Part shown: positions 10,299 through 22,000 of the stretch, piece by piece
Numbering within the stretch: the stretch's first letter is position 1
Layout: every line of letters begins with the position of its first letter
Assembly: GCA_964057225.1 (NCBI GenBank)
Contig: OZ059896.1
Span: forward strand, 12,818,501 to 12,882,500
Reading direction: 5' to 3'
From: Auanema rhodensis
Taxonomy: Eukaryota > Nematoda > Chromadorea > Rhabditida > Rhabditidae
Length of the DNA stretch: 64,000 nt
The notes under the pieces: model-generated
Told to the model about the DNA's origin: nothing
What the model saw: only the letters and a program-made list of their open reading frames with translations
The model's database searches: none
Made by a program: the position numbers and the translations under genes

Positions 10299-11127
10299 AA
10301 GAAATAATTTCGAGATTGATAAAATTATTGTAAAACCTTGTATCAACTCTCTTTTAAAAAACCAGAGCTATTCATATTATTATATCATTGAAAAACTTGA
10401 GTAAGACGAGATGTAAGCTAATAATCAAAAAGCATTTCAGTTTCAAAGCATATATAATTATAAAACTTCATCAATTTCAAATAATTTCCCGTAAATAACG
10501 AAGAAATGAAAGATAAGAGACATTATATTGCATATTCATCTGAGCAACAGTCCTTATCAAGTAGTTAATGATTCAATTCCGGAAATTATATGGGATTTAG
10601 TTTAATTTTTTTTATTATTACAATTCGCTTTGAATACGCTGAAGAAACATGCTAGCTCCATCGATAATATAGCATGACTCTCGTTTCTCTATACTCAAAC
10701 AAGTTAGACATGAAGCGTCGTGCCTAAAAAGCTATTTTGCGCACTCTCGCTGACAAAATATAGCCTTGGTATTCTAAAAGATTGTTTTATTACTTAATAT
10801 TCATGTATTTTCAAATAATTTTTATTGAATTCTTTTCAGATACTATTGTTTAACATTATATTGTAATTTATCTTTACTATTTTTATGTTAACATTGTAAT
10901 TTTTATTTTTAAAACTAAACCTTCTGCTACGATTGAAACAAGCCACATATTTTGCTATTCGCGGGGACGCGACATAAACTCGAAAAAATGGCACGTTCCA
11001 TTCGGAAATCAATACGTAGCAGGCGGGTTAGAATCAGACGACATGAGGCTGAGAGAGGACGACACGCCCTTCATATGGAACACAGACTTCAGCTTTGCCT
11101 TATGGAATGACTATGGATGGTTGGTCT
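10299..11127 (+). other. E1 3' untranslated region and start of 3' LTR
   Basis: No coding signal is visible. The exact start of the 3' LTR cannot be fixed, because the matching part of the 5' LTR is outside the window. A G-rich GCGGGGACG around 10960 is the best polypurine-tract candidate. It would give an LTR of roughly 360 bp, close to the 381 and about 402 bp of the related elements E3 and E2. Confidence 0.5.
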
Positions 11128-11330
11128 TCCTTTCTTAGCTCTCTTTCACTTTATATCTTTATGTAGACTTATATAACTTATTGTAATCATGTAGACATAA
11201 TAAACCTTTCTTTCTCGAGTCTTATGTTTATCCATTATGCTCTTTATCTACCGCTACATCTGGAATACTATCACACTCATCTTGTAGGCTTTATTGGTCT
11301 ATAGGATCGACGTGAGAGCATAACGGAACG
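11128..11330 (+). repeat. E1 3' LTR, distal part
   Basis: This is the second copy of positions 1-203, with no difference seen by eye. It ends in GGAACG at 11330, after which the sequence becomes the integrase of E2 on the minus strand. Confidence 0.92.
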
Positions 11331-14300
11331 CTATCAAATAGTTTTTGTGGGGTAACAAACTTTCCATATGGTTCTCTCGTTGTATCATGTTGATTTATTT
11401 TCCTTTTTGCGCATGTCAGGCATTGGCTGACGATCTCTTTCGCATCTTCCATCATATTTGTCCAATGGAATCTTCTTGATAATGCTGCATGTGTTCTTTT
11501 GATTCCTTGATGCGCTCCAATTCTTGCGTCTTCATGAAAAAGTTTCACAAGTACTTGATTCAATGTCTTTTGTTTTAGAATCATAATCCTTGGAGTAAGA
11601 TATTGTTTGTTAGGTCGAGCATGCAAAACTCCGTCGATAACAATATATCTATCGCTATTAATCTGTTTAGGTTGTTCCGTTAACATATCAGCAATAGTTT
11701 CCTTAATCCATGGTGTTCCTTGTTGTAACTGAATTAGTTTGTCGGTATCCAGAATTTCCACATTGGTTACATTTATGAGATAGTTGATAGTTTCTTGGAT
11801 ATCCGTTAAACTTGTTGTTGGCGTTGTCTTCTGTAGCTTCGGTTTAGGACCATCGTTAGCTTCGTTGCCTATGTATCTGGATAGTGCATCACATACACTA
11901 TTCATACGTCCTGGACGGTACATAATCACAATATCATATTCCTGAATCATTAACTGATGTTTCGCTAGTCTTCCAATAAGATCTCTTCTACTCATTAGAC
12001 TGGTTAGTGGTCGATGATCCGTTATTAGCTTAGTTGACGTGCCTAAAACATATGTGCGAAATTGTTGTAATGCGTAGACGAGTGCCAAAGCTTCTAATTC
12101 GATAGGTGGGTATTTTCTTTCTGTAGGTGAGAGCTTCCTACTTGCGAACGCAACAGGGTGTAATCCATTGCCTGTGTCTTGTAGTAAGACTGCTCCAATT
12201 GCAATAGTACTAGCGTCACTTTCAATAACAAAAGGTGCTCCATTTGTTGGTGGCTTCAGAACTGGTGCTGTGCATAGAGCTTTCTTGAGAGTCTCGAATG
12301 CTTTTTCACGTTCTTCCGTCCATTCGAAATCTTGATCCTTGTGTGTGAGTTGATACAACGGTTCGGCTATTTTGGCGTAGTCTCTGATGAATCGCCGAAA
12401 ATAATTTGTCATTCCAAGGAATGAACGAATAGCGGTGACCGTTTTAGGAGTTGGAAATTTCTTAACGGCTGTAATTTTTGATGGATCAGGTTGTATTCCA
12501 TCACGACCAATTATAAATCCAAGAAATTTAACTTGTATAGCTGCAAATTTGCATTTACTTAGTTTTGCTTTCATTCCTAATCCTTGTAAAGCTTGTAACA
12601 CTTCTTCTATATCCTCCAGATGTTGTTCGGCTGTGTTTGATATAATGAGTAGGTCATCCAGATAAACAAAAAGTCGACATTTTACTTGATTTTGCAAATA
12701 GCGAACAGCTGATTGAAATGTATGTGGAGCTCCACAGAGACCCATCGGGATTCTGCAATATTGATAAACTCCTGATGAGGTCACAAATGCAGTGAGGTGA
12801 CGGTCTTCTTCACGTAAAGGAATTTGAAAAAATCCCGATACGAGATCGATGTTTGTGAAGTATCGAGCTCCTGCAGTGCTGTCGATTATTTCTGGTATAT
12901 GAGGAATAGAATAAGTCTGTTTCTGTGTGACACTATTGAGTGTACGGAAGTCCGTTACAAAGCGGAATGAGTTGTCTTTCTTCTTGACTAAGACGACTGG
13001 ACTTGTAAAACTTGATATTGATGTTTCTATTACTCCTTGGTCCAGCATTTCTTTTACTTGACGTTCAACTTCATCCTGTTTACCCAAAGGAACTCGATAT
13101 GATCGAGATTTGGGCAGGTCCATATCGGTTCTCAAAGTGATTGAATGTTCTATTGGTCCTTTGAATAATCCAATGTTCCGATCTTCGTTAAAAAAAGCAT
13201 TTTTGAATCTTCTCAACATAGTTTTGAGATTTTGACGTTGATTTTTAGATAGATCCGTTGATTCGAATTTTAAGTTATCGAAAGGATTCTTCTCAAAAAT
13301 AGGCAATTTATCTGACCAATCAGCTTCTGATGGAATATAGTCCGGTATATGTGGGATTCCCATTTCTTCTGCTATTTTTCCTTTTCCAATAATAGTGTTT
13401 CCTGTTAACTTCACCTTATAATTTGCTGTATTGATGGCAAATATTGTGAGTGGTGAAGTCTTGATAGCAGTAGGTGTGAATTGAATAGGTCCATTTCCAC
13501 ATCGTATAAGAGCGTATTGTTTTGGTTGTAGTTCTTTTGCCAATTGTAGACGAATCATAGCTTTAGTTCGGGGTGGAATAATAGATTCTCTAATGTTTAT
13601 AATGGACACGGTGTCTGAACTGATGCGAAAGCTCTTTTGGTTAGCGGATAATAATGGTAGAAAATGGTTTCCAACTATTAATTGCTTGCGTAAAGCTTGT
13701 AGAGAAGTTGTTATTCCTTTTTCTTCTAATGCTTTCATGATGTCCAAACCAAGTAACATTTCAGTAGGACAATGTTTATCCTCAGAGATTAAAAATGTGT
13801 GTGAAAGATGGTATCCAGCAATAACAATGTCCAACGTTATTGTACCCAGAAAGTTGAATATTGATCCATTTGCTGCGGTAGCAGAGATTTTAGTTGAGTT
13901 GAAATTCTCTTTTCTTAAATAGCGTACTGATGATTCCTTCAAATATGAAACAGATGCTCCGCTATCCCATAAAGCTACGAGTCTTCTGCCTTCTGCTTCA
14001 ATTCTTATATATGGGAGTTCTCTTTTGTTCGTTGCACAGCATCCAACAAAAGGTATAATAATAGGAATAAAAGTGATGACAGTAGGAAAATATCTTCGAA
14101 TAGTTTCGTCGTCGGCTGGAACATTGATGTCAGCGTTGAGTAGTTCGTGTTGTTCAACTGCATTCACATTTAAGATAGGAACTTTCTCTTTGATATAAGA
14201 TACAACAATAATGTATAATGCTGATCCAAAGATTAATATAACTATCATAACACCTGCAGAGATAAACATTCTGTTGAGGGATCCAACAAAGAAATCAACT

Positions 14301-14386
14301 CCTCGTTCCCATAGTGATGATGCAATATTTTGAGTAGAACTAAAAAGTTCGTTACTTTTTGTAAACCATTCGGATAAGCCTGGCAA
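11331..14386 (-). CDS. E2 Env tail plus protease, RT, RNase H and truncated integrase
   Basis: This is an open frame of about 1019 E2 codons; its last dozen codons as an ORF come from the E1 LTR. It starts with the membrane-proximal envelope region and a transmembrane helix at about residues 44-66, then a short tail. It continues into an aspartic protease (LWDSGASVSYL, about residue 140), reverse transcriptase with intact YLDD, RNase H (ESDAS) and the HHCC zinc region of integrase (HEDARIGAHQG and CLTCAKRK), where E1 interrupts it. The catalytic D,D-E core of integrase is absent from this side. The frame joins the upstream envelope frame through a single TAA at 14447-14449, so the ancestral arrangement was Env fused to Pol, as in E1. 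There is no ATG at its start, and it should be read as part of a polyprotein rather than as a separate gene. Confidence 0.88.
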
Positions 14387-14449
14387 ATTCGCTTGATTCG
14401 TGATAACTCGTAGAAAATTTCTATGAGGATTGGTAGCGAAAATGTGTCC

Positions 14450-16448
14450 TTATGTTAGGCTTATTGTTCTAACTAAGTTTTCATCGGTGATATTTTCATA
14501 AAGATTTCTTTGTGAAAATCGAATGGCTGCTAGATCGGGATACTGATCTGAACCAATGTTTAAAGCAGTTACGTTTGTAACTCCGTTGAGGGATTTCCAT
14601 TCTCCATCCTCTTTCCATATATCATTTTCTACTGTTTCACATGGAATTTCAGTTCTATATGCTTCCAAATCTGCTGAATCTTGAGGTGCAAAGTAGAGGC
14701 GGTCATCATCCGTGATGACGGGTGTTTCTAAATAACACTTATCTTTGTATGTGTGGTTGCGATAAATGTGAATTGGTTCTATTGGCTGACAGGTTGAAAC
14801 CCGAATAAGATTCCGCCCAATTATTCGAGCCACTATATCATCTTGTTGCATAATAGATCTGATAGCAATTGTAGGATTGATATTAAATATAGCTTGCCAT
14901 GTCTTAATAAGTTCAAGTTGAGCATGACATATGCTGTGATGTTGATGATGAAATTCTTCGACCAGTATGGTTCTCATTCGTTCAAATCCATAGTTGAGTT
15001 TGTTGATGGTAGTTAATGCATCTCGATGTCGAAGTATAGTGTTCTGGTGATCAGTTAAGTGAGTGCCGAATAATTCTTGAGCTTTCTCTTTGCTTCCAAT
15101 CATGGGTTGCATTGATGTCATCCCTTGAATAGTACTAATTGTTTGTTTTGTAGTAGATGATGTATTTACAACAGGTTTTGAGGTAGCACTAAGAAATCGT
15201 GCAGTTGGCGTAGTTTTAGTGGTGATAGAGCGACTGAATACTCTTTTTGTAATCTCTTCAGGTGCTGGTTTTGAAAACCATGACATTAAATCAGTTAATT
15301 GTTTAGCGTCAATATTGATGTTACGGCTGTAGAGATCTTCTTTATTCGAAAGCATCGGTATTCCAAAAATGGTTTCTCGGCTTCTGAGTGTCAAGTTATC
15401 CAACAGCTTTAATTTCATTGCATATACTTGATCTTTCACTTGTCGTTGCATAAAATGACTATGAAAGAACAGTTTCATTCGATAATATTCTATCAGTTGA
15501 GGTTGAGAATACTGATAGCGTAGTTCACGAAGTAATTCTTTTGCTTTATATACCACAGAACGTGGATCTCCAAATGTGAAGTTGAGATAGTTTTGATATA
15601 CTGTGAATATCAAAAATTCGAGTGGTGGCACATATTCTGTTTCGGATAAGATTGCAGGTATTTGTATCAATTCCCATAATTTATCTCTTGCAACCAAAAT
15701 TGTAGAATTGCCTGGTTTAACTATTCTTTTTATATAATTGATAGGAAGTCGGTGTGCTAGTTGACCGATGACAAAACTAGGCTCCATTTGTTCGATCCAC
15801 ATTTTTGTAATCATCTTGCTTTCTTCTCCTCCTAGAGCATGTAGTAAGAGAATATTCGGATCGCGGAAGTCTTTTAAATTTGCCCAGTAATCTATAGTGT
15901 GCTTGGGGTGTGGGTGTTTTCCAAACTACTGAACCATCTCCAAATGTACAGCTTCCCATTTGAGCTTTACAGCCTTCTGCGTTGACAATTAAGTCAGATA
16001 CAATAGTATTGTCCTTTAAATTTGTAATAACTCCTCGCTCCATCACAAATTGAGTTAAGTTGGCGCATTAAGTAAAACTGAAGAAACGTTCCGGTTCATA
16101 TACTGGCTTAGGAGCTTCATATGTAAGTGGATTAGCGCTCAACAGTTTTTCATTTTTCCATTTCTTGTCTCGAGCAGCTATACGGCATTCTTCTACAGAT
16201 ACATATCCATTACCAATGATGGTGTCGTTGTTTTCTCGGAACCAAAATTGATCCGTTACACATAATCGATAGATGCGTGTATAACACTTCCACGCTTCCC
16301 ATGTTACGACGGTTTGTTTAGGAATGAACAATTCAACGTTAACTTGATGAGCTTGTTGAATTGCTTTCCGTTGGCATCCTGTTATCTCTGGTGGTGTCAT
16401 CAGAAATCCTCCTTTATGAGCTAAACATAGTTGATATGAAGCATTCAC
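14450..16448 (-). pseudogene. E2 envelope-like glycoprotein, broken
   Basis: The segment starts with a hydrophobic signal-like stretch encoded just upstream (about 16440-16520) and the conserved YQ(I/L)C start of the mature ectodomain. The Trp-Glu-Ala-Trp-Lys-Cys region that matches E1 and E3 follows. A TAA at 16065-16067 replaces a residue next to a conserved Cys. Near 15900 a deletion of roughly 150 residues with a frame change joins the amino-terminal part to the distal ectodomain (15814-14450). That distal part keeps the conserved CYLETPV segment and N-glycosylation sites. The frame ends at TAA 14447-14449, just before the membrane-proximal region. Homology to E1 and E3 is clear by eye across all parts. 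Confidence 0.85.
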
Positions 16449-16689
16449 AGTGGGAAGCAGAAATGTGCAGATTATTGTTGTGAGCAGGAATGGTAATGCA
16501 ATAGTATTTATATTGAATCGAGGTTTCCATCGTCTTTGATTGCCTTGATTCTCTTTTGGATAATTGTCGCGATTATTCCTAGAAAAGTTGTCTCGATTTT
16601 CTCTTTGATAATTGTTGCGAGTTTCTCTCTCGAATGATGATGACTCTCCATTGAGTAGTTGTTTCCATAATTTTGTCGAGGGCCAGAGT

Positions 16690-17593
16690 TCCTGCTGAAT
16701 TTATTTTTGAAATTCCTCCAAGGGTTTCTTGAATTGTTGCCATTGTTCCGTTCGAAATCTCGTGGCTGCTGATGGTTTTACTGCAGAAATCAACTCTTGC
16801 ATAGTTGAGTTTTCTTCATGCTGTTTCTTATAGTTAGCACGAATTGCTTCTTCAAAACGTGCTGTCCTTTTTGCTTCCTCAAAAGTCTTCGGATCTTTTC
16901 CTTGAACAATTATGCCTAAATCAGCGTTCAATCCATTTAAGAAAGCTGATCTTAATATGAGCTCTCTTTCTCGATCAGTTGGGCTCATAATACTGGAAGC
17001 CATTTCTTCCAAGTATGAGGCAAACTGAGTAACAGTTTTCTCTCCTTGCGTCGAGCGTAGCAACTTCGCGATCGTGAAATTCCTTTCCGTGGCAGGGCAA
17101 AGTAACTCTGCCAATTGTGAAACAAGGTCTTTCCAAGGCCCTCGTTCACGAATTTCGGAAGGAATCGAGTTATATGCAGAGATCGCAGAATCATTCTGCT
17201 GAAGCAGCAGAGGAAGAATCGTATTTGGGGCAGTGTGGACTGCCTAGAACTTTTGTTAAGGTTTTGGTCAACTCTGGAGATGCCATTAAATTAGGCGTTT
17301 CCAGAGTTGAATCTCTGTTTGATTGCTCATGTGGTCTCATGTTGAGTAGGAGCTTCAGAGGTAGTTTTTCGCGCTGGGGAGTTTTTTCTTCTTTCGGTGT
17401 TACAGCCAAGTGTGTTGGCGTTTTTTCGTCGTCCAATGGACTTAAATCGTTGTCAAACGAGTCGTCACTATCGGGAAAAGGAAATCGAGAAATACGATTT
17501 CTCTTGTCTCTTAATCTTTGAGAGATACGGAAAGGCGTATCCGTATAATTATTCTTGGAGGTTGCCGTTTTGGAAAAGGAGGAAAGTCAGAAC
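16690..17593 (-). pseudogene. E2 gag, broken by deletion and frameshift
   Basis: The frame is open from about 17593 without an ATG until 17340 and 17286. The amino-terminal part is acidic and polar (Ser-Asp rich) and leads to a CPKYD motif equivalent to CPTYDG in E1 and CPRYDG in E3. About 38 codons are then missing and the frame changes near 17220. The capsid-like domain resumes in another frame (LPLLL...NSIP) and then continues at 17114-16701. The Asn/Arg-rich nucleocapsid-like end lies at about 16540-16690. Confidence 0.82.
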
Positions 17594-18404
17594 AATCTAC
17601 AATGTAAAATAGTGGAATAAGTTAGTAAACAAGATAAGAATATGAATAGTTGATAGTGAATAAGCTAGTGAATAACATGAAAAAAAAATTGAAGAAGAAA
17701 AAAAAAGATATATAATAATATGGGTTGAAGATTAATTAATTAATGAATTCATAGAAAAACAAACTATAGAGAGGACAAAAAAAAAGTGTGAATATAATTA
17801 ATTGTTAAGATGATGATAGGATATGATTATGTGACAATGTGATTCATAAATTAGAGAAGTGAGTATGGCGGACAAATCAAAATCTCAATTGTTACTGAAT
17901 AACAATGAATTACCAAACAAGGCATCTTTCAAATTCCAAAGTCTTTGTTTCAACTTGAATCAACAATCAAAAAATTATGAGAGGAAGGTTTAAATTCAAA
18001 TATGACAAATGATACAGCGGATGTTATTTTCTTACAGTGGCCATTCTGTTAGTACAAACTTGTAATCTTTATCAAAAATATCGCAAATTGACTTTATTAA
18101 GGTCCAATTTTGCTTATATCAAACAGCTTTTCCATTTCCAAAAAATATATATTTTTCGCCACAATGAAAAATCAAAAATACAACTGCGCAGAAACAAAAA
18201 GAAATCGAAAAGTTGGCCAATTCAGTATCTCACCCTTGCGCAAAATATCAACCCTGTTTATTAAAAAAATGAGTGAGACCCTTCGTACTGAATTGGAAAG
18301 AGAGGTGGTAGCCCAGGGAAATAGCTCAAAAAAATATATTCTCTTTAACTGAATGATAATTCATAATTTAATCGAGTTCGAAAAACGTAAAAAGATTCTA
18401 AGGT
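17594..18404 (-). other. E2 leader
   Basis: AT-rich sequence between the primer-binding site and the gag frame. It carries A-rich tracts and short chance frames only. I see no gene in it. Confidence 0.6.
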
Positions 18405-18414
18405 GGAACCTCCA
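18405..18414 (-). other. E2 primer-binding site, tRNA-Gln type
   Basis: On the minus strand this reads TGGAGGTTCC, followed by ACC as in E1 and E3. It sits directly inside the LTR end ...GGATATTACA. Confidence 0.78.
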
Positions 18415-18816
18415 TGTAATATCCTTGATTTGGATATTAATGTTCCATGTTATTGACCCTTAGATTGATGTGTTGTAAAGGAAACAATAAGATTTGAGGA
18501 AGAGAGAAAGATTTATTATAAATAAAAAAACATTTAAACAATAAACAAATAAAGATAAAGATAAGTCCGCCAACTGAAGATTCAGTTGAATGGCAAACTT
18601 ATATAGCGAATGTTATCAGCATTTTCCACGAAAGGTTATAAGTTGTCAATGACAATTATAACTATCTCAGAAAATGCTGAGGCTGCAAAGTATAACTGAT
18701 AACATAATACACTAAGACAAGAAACTAGAATTATAAAATATAAAATATAAAACACAGAATAAAGAAATACATAAAAATTATAGAAAGAATAAAGTAAAGA
18801 ATTATAAAGTATAACA
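18415..18816 (-). repeat. E2 5' LTR (boundaries inferred)
   Basis: The inner end is set by the primer-binding site. The outer end is set by the point near 18816 where the BEL-A envelope frame stops matching and a TGTTAT start is seen on the minus strand. No second copy lies in the window, so the outer boundary rests on the interrupted gene. Length is about 402 bp. Confidence 0.65.
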
Positions 18817-19029
18817 GTGTTGGATAATTATATGGTTCGAATTCAGAAATACGAGAGCGATGATTCATAGTTTCACAAGTTTGATCACAAGATCCCATAT
18901 GAGCACATCGAAAATTAACGGTTAGTTTAGGCAAAGTAGCCTTTGTAAAAAATTTTGTGGTTTTCTTACATTCAAAACTTGTATATAATTTTCGAATTTA
19001 AATATAACCAATAGAATGATTTTTAAATT
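18817..19029 (-). pseudogene. Phlebovirus-Gc-like envelope remnant of BEL-A
   Basis: Beyond the stop at 19030 the minus strand still encodes a segment with the pattern LPKLTVNFRC, MGSC, a further Cys and an EFEPYNYP stretch. This Cys-rich pattern is typical of the Gc-type (class II fusion) glycoproteins of phenuiviruses and of the envelope genes captured by some BEL/Pao elements such as Cer7 and Tas. The match stops abruptly at the E2 LTR, so most of the glycoprotein is outside the window or lost. The family assignment comes from motif recognition only. Confidence 0.6.
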
Positions 19030-22000
19030 TTATATCCATATATAACGATTCAGATAATGTGTAGAAACCGAATGAATAACGTGATGATCGGTACAAGCAG
19101 TAGCATTATTGATAAAAAATATTGTAAGTATACTGATAATTGATAATCGAGAACCTCTTTTCCAAAATGGAGGATATAATTTAGGTTCTATATGTGGAAT
19201 ATTCTCAGATGAAGTTGGAGGAGGTTCAATAACTCCTAATTCAATATCATTCTGTTCCGGAGTATGAGGTCTAAGTGTGAAAAAAGAAGATATGTAACGA
19301 ATATCATTAGACCAGGAATTATATCGATATTGATGGAATCCTATGCGTATACAACAACAAAGGATGCCAAATAAACAACAAAGTGGTAAGAACAATGACC
19401 ACATGGCAAGATGAGGAGCACAATGTGGGTTTCCAAGCAAATGTATGGATAAAAACTTTGCCTCATCACATACTATAGAATTTGCAGATGCTACGGGTAA
19501 AAATATCGATATTATTGTAAAAATTAAAATTGCAGACGTCATTGCTGATTTGAAATTCTTTCGCGAAGCGTATGTGATGTGATCTTGTAAAGGTAAAGTG
19601 TGAACACGTTTTTCGTTTGTTTCAGTAGATGGTTTTACGTCGTTTTGGTCAATGGTAGTCAAAATTATGGTTAATTTATTTCTTTGTATTGCTTTTTTCA
19701 TTGCATTTTTAGTAATTCCCACCATTCTTTCCCAAGAACCTCCTTTCCATGGAGACTTAGGTGTGTTAAAGAGCCAATTTATGTTATTTTTGGCTAGATG
19801 GACTACAATATCAGCTGGAGTGAAATTAAATTCAGCTGATTTTTGTATTGTCTCAATTAATTGAGCTCCGAGAATAAAATTACCCCCACAATCACTTCGC
19901 ATTGTGGTTGGTAAACCTCGTTGGGCTATGAAACGAGTGAAAGTGTTCATAAATGAAGTCGCTGTTTGATCATAGACCATTTCAAGATGAATGGCACGTA
20001 TGGTTAAGCAAGTAAAAAGACATACATAGACCTTATGTCCACTTTTAAGCATAATAGGTCCAAATAAGTCGCAACCAGTGTTAAGAAATGGTTTAGTTAA
20101 TATCACTCTATCTTTAGGCAATGAAGGCATATCAGGAGTGCCAAATGGTAAAGATTGATATTTATTGCATAAATGACATTTCTTTAAAGTTTGTTTTATA
20201 ATTGCTGCAGCGCGAGCAATAAAATAAGTTTGACGAAGATGTGTGATCAAAAATTCTTTTCCTTGATGAAAAGATGCGCGATGAGCGTCCATAATTATGT
20301 GTTGAGTGAATAATGAGTTGCGAGGAAGATAAATTGGGTTTTTTGTATCATAGGATAGTAAAGAATTTTGTAATCGGCTTCTTACTCGAATTATCTCGTT
20401 ATCATCATGATAGAAATGATAACCAGGATATTGTCGTCGTAAATAATCAATAATGAGATGATCTTGAGCTTGTCGAATTAAAATAGTACGTATTATCTTC
20501 AAATCAGTTGTTAAAACGGGATATGATGTTGATATTTGTGAAATATTCCGTAATTTATGTCCATTTTGATTTTTAAATGTTTTTAAATGCCAAATTTTTA
20601 TAATTTTAGCCAAACGGGCTAACAAACGTAAAGTTGCAAAATGACCGTTGTGATAAGCTAGGTTATGTTCCAAGGGTACAGATATAGCTTGAGCTATAAG
20701 TAATGATACAGGTGAAACATGCATCACTTGCAAGGAACCATATGGTATTAAAGCTTGAACGGTTCTGTTAAGAATCCACTGTGGTCCAAGAAGCCACATA
20801 GATTCCTGAAGTTGATATTTATTGGCTCCTTGTGAACCAATGTCAGCCGGATTATAATCCGTAGTAACATGGTAAAATTGAACATTAATCGAATGTTCTT
20901 CTAATACACGGGTCATATGTTGTACATTTTGAACTTGTTTTGCTATGAAGTCAGGTAATTGCTTATTTGTTAAAATCCATGATAACGCAATGCTGCTATC
21001 ACTTACAATATTTAGTTTTTTACATGGTAATTCCATTAATATTGTGTGAGAAAGTCTCATAGCTAATCGAATAGCTAAGAGTTCCATGCGTGGAATTGTA
21101 ATTGGTGTTTTAGGAGATAAGCGGCTTTTACCTGCTAGAATAGAACTCATTTTGTTGTTTGTCTGTATGTAAGCACACACAGCTAACGCTGTTGAACTAG
21201 CGTCAGCAAAGACCCATAATGTACCTTCTTCAATAGATGGTGATAGTACACGAGGTACAGTAACCTTAGCATAATTAATCTCGTTAATTATTGATGTCCA
21301 AGAGGCTGATAATTCAGAAGGTATAGTATCATCCCATTCTGTTTTAAGTGCAAAATTATCTCTAAGAATAACCTTCAAGGGTAAAATTAATGGATTTGTT
21401 ATGCCCAAAGGATCATAAACTGAATGTAATTGTTGTAATGCGTTTCGTTTGGTTACTGTTGAGAGTTCCGGTATATTGAATCGAATTGAAAGGGAATCAC
21501 TTAGAGCATTATAAGGTACTCCAAGAATTTTTAGTGCACAATCATAGAGAATATCATCTTTATGAAGGTGCTGAAGAGCTTCTGACTTATTTAATGCGAA
21601 TTCACGAACATGCATCGAAATATTTTGAAATAATTGTTGTGTAAGTGAACATTTCTGTTGAGCTTCATCTATACTATCAGCAAATAATAGAATATTATCT
21701 ACATATAATGTATTTAATATTTCATCTGATAAGTCAGTATTCAAAGAGCTTAAATACCAATTTACACTCATGTTTAGAATGCTAGGTGAGGCAGTCAATC
21801 CAAATGGTATGCGTTTGAATCGAAAAACCTTAGTATTACTTGAGTTACAACTTCCTTGAGGATCCTTTACCCAAAAGAAACGGCAAAGATCCCGATGTTG
21901 CTTCTGTAAGCCTACTTGTAAAAAGGCTGATTGAATATCACAAGTAATAATGATTGGTTTTATTCTTGAAGCAATTAGAATGTTGAAAATATTGTTCACA

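Larger units (their letters stand above)
1..11330 (+). mobile_element. E1: gypsy-like LTR element with gag-env-pol order, nested in E2
   Basis: This is a nearly complete LTR retrotransposon whose 5' LTR begins before the window. The first 203 bp recur at 11128-11330 and look identical by eye, which fits recent insertion. The internal part has a primer-binding site at 204-213, a long leader, one 2894-codon frame and an AT-rich 3' region. The right edge at 11330/11331 cuts the integrase frame of element E2, which lies on the opposite strand, so E1 is a later insertion into E2. Each end of the element would be expected to carry a short target duplication. The right candidate is CTAT at 11331-11334, and the left flank is outside the window. 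The family is Metaviridae-like, judged from the order RT, RNase H, integrase and from the GPY/F-type integrase tail. Confidence 0.93.
11331..18816 (-). mobile_element. E2: decayed gypsy-like gag-env-pol element, nested in BEL-A
   Basis: E2 is a minus-strand relative of E1 and E3. From its 5' end it has an LTR of about 402 bp (18415-18816), a tRNA-Gln-type primer-binding site, a leader, a broken gag, a broken envelope-like gene and a pol that is open until E1 interrupts it in the integrase. The rest of integrase and the 3' LTR must lie left of the window, on the other side of E1. The 5' end interrupts the Phlebovirus-Gc-like envelope of BEL-A; the base run GTGT at 18817-18820 is the expected position of the 4-bp target duplication. 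Gag lacks about 38 codons after the capsid start, and Env lacks about 150 residues including the region of the furin site. Confidence 0.88.

Noticed and set aside
17117..17521. 134-aa plus-strand ORF
   Set aside because: It is the antisense shadow of the E2 gag frame on the minus strand.
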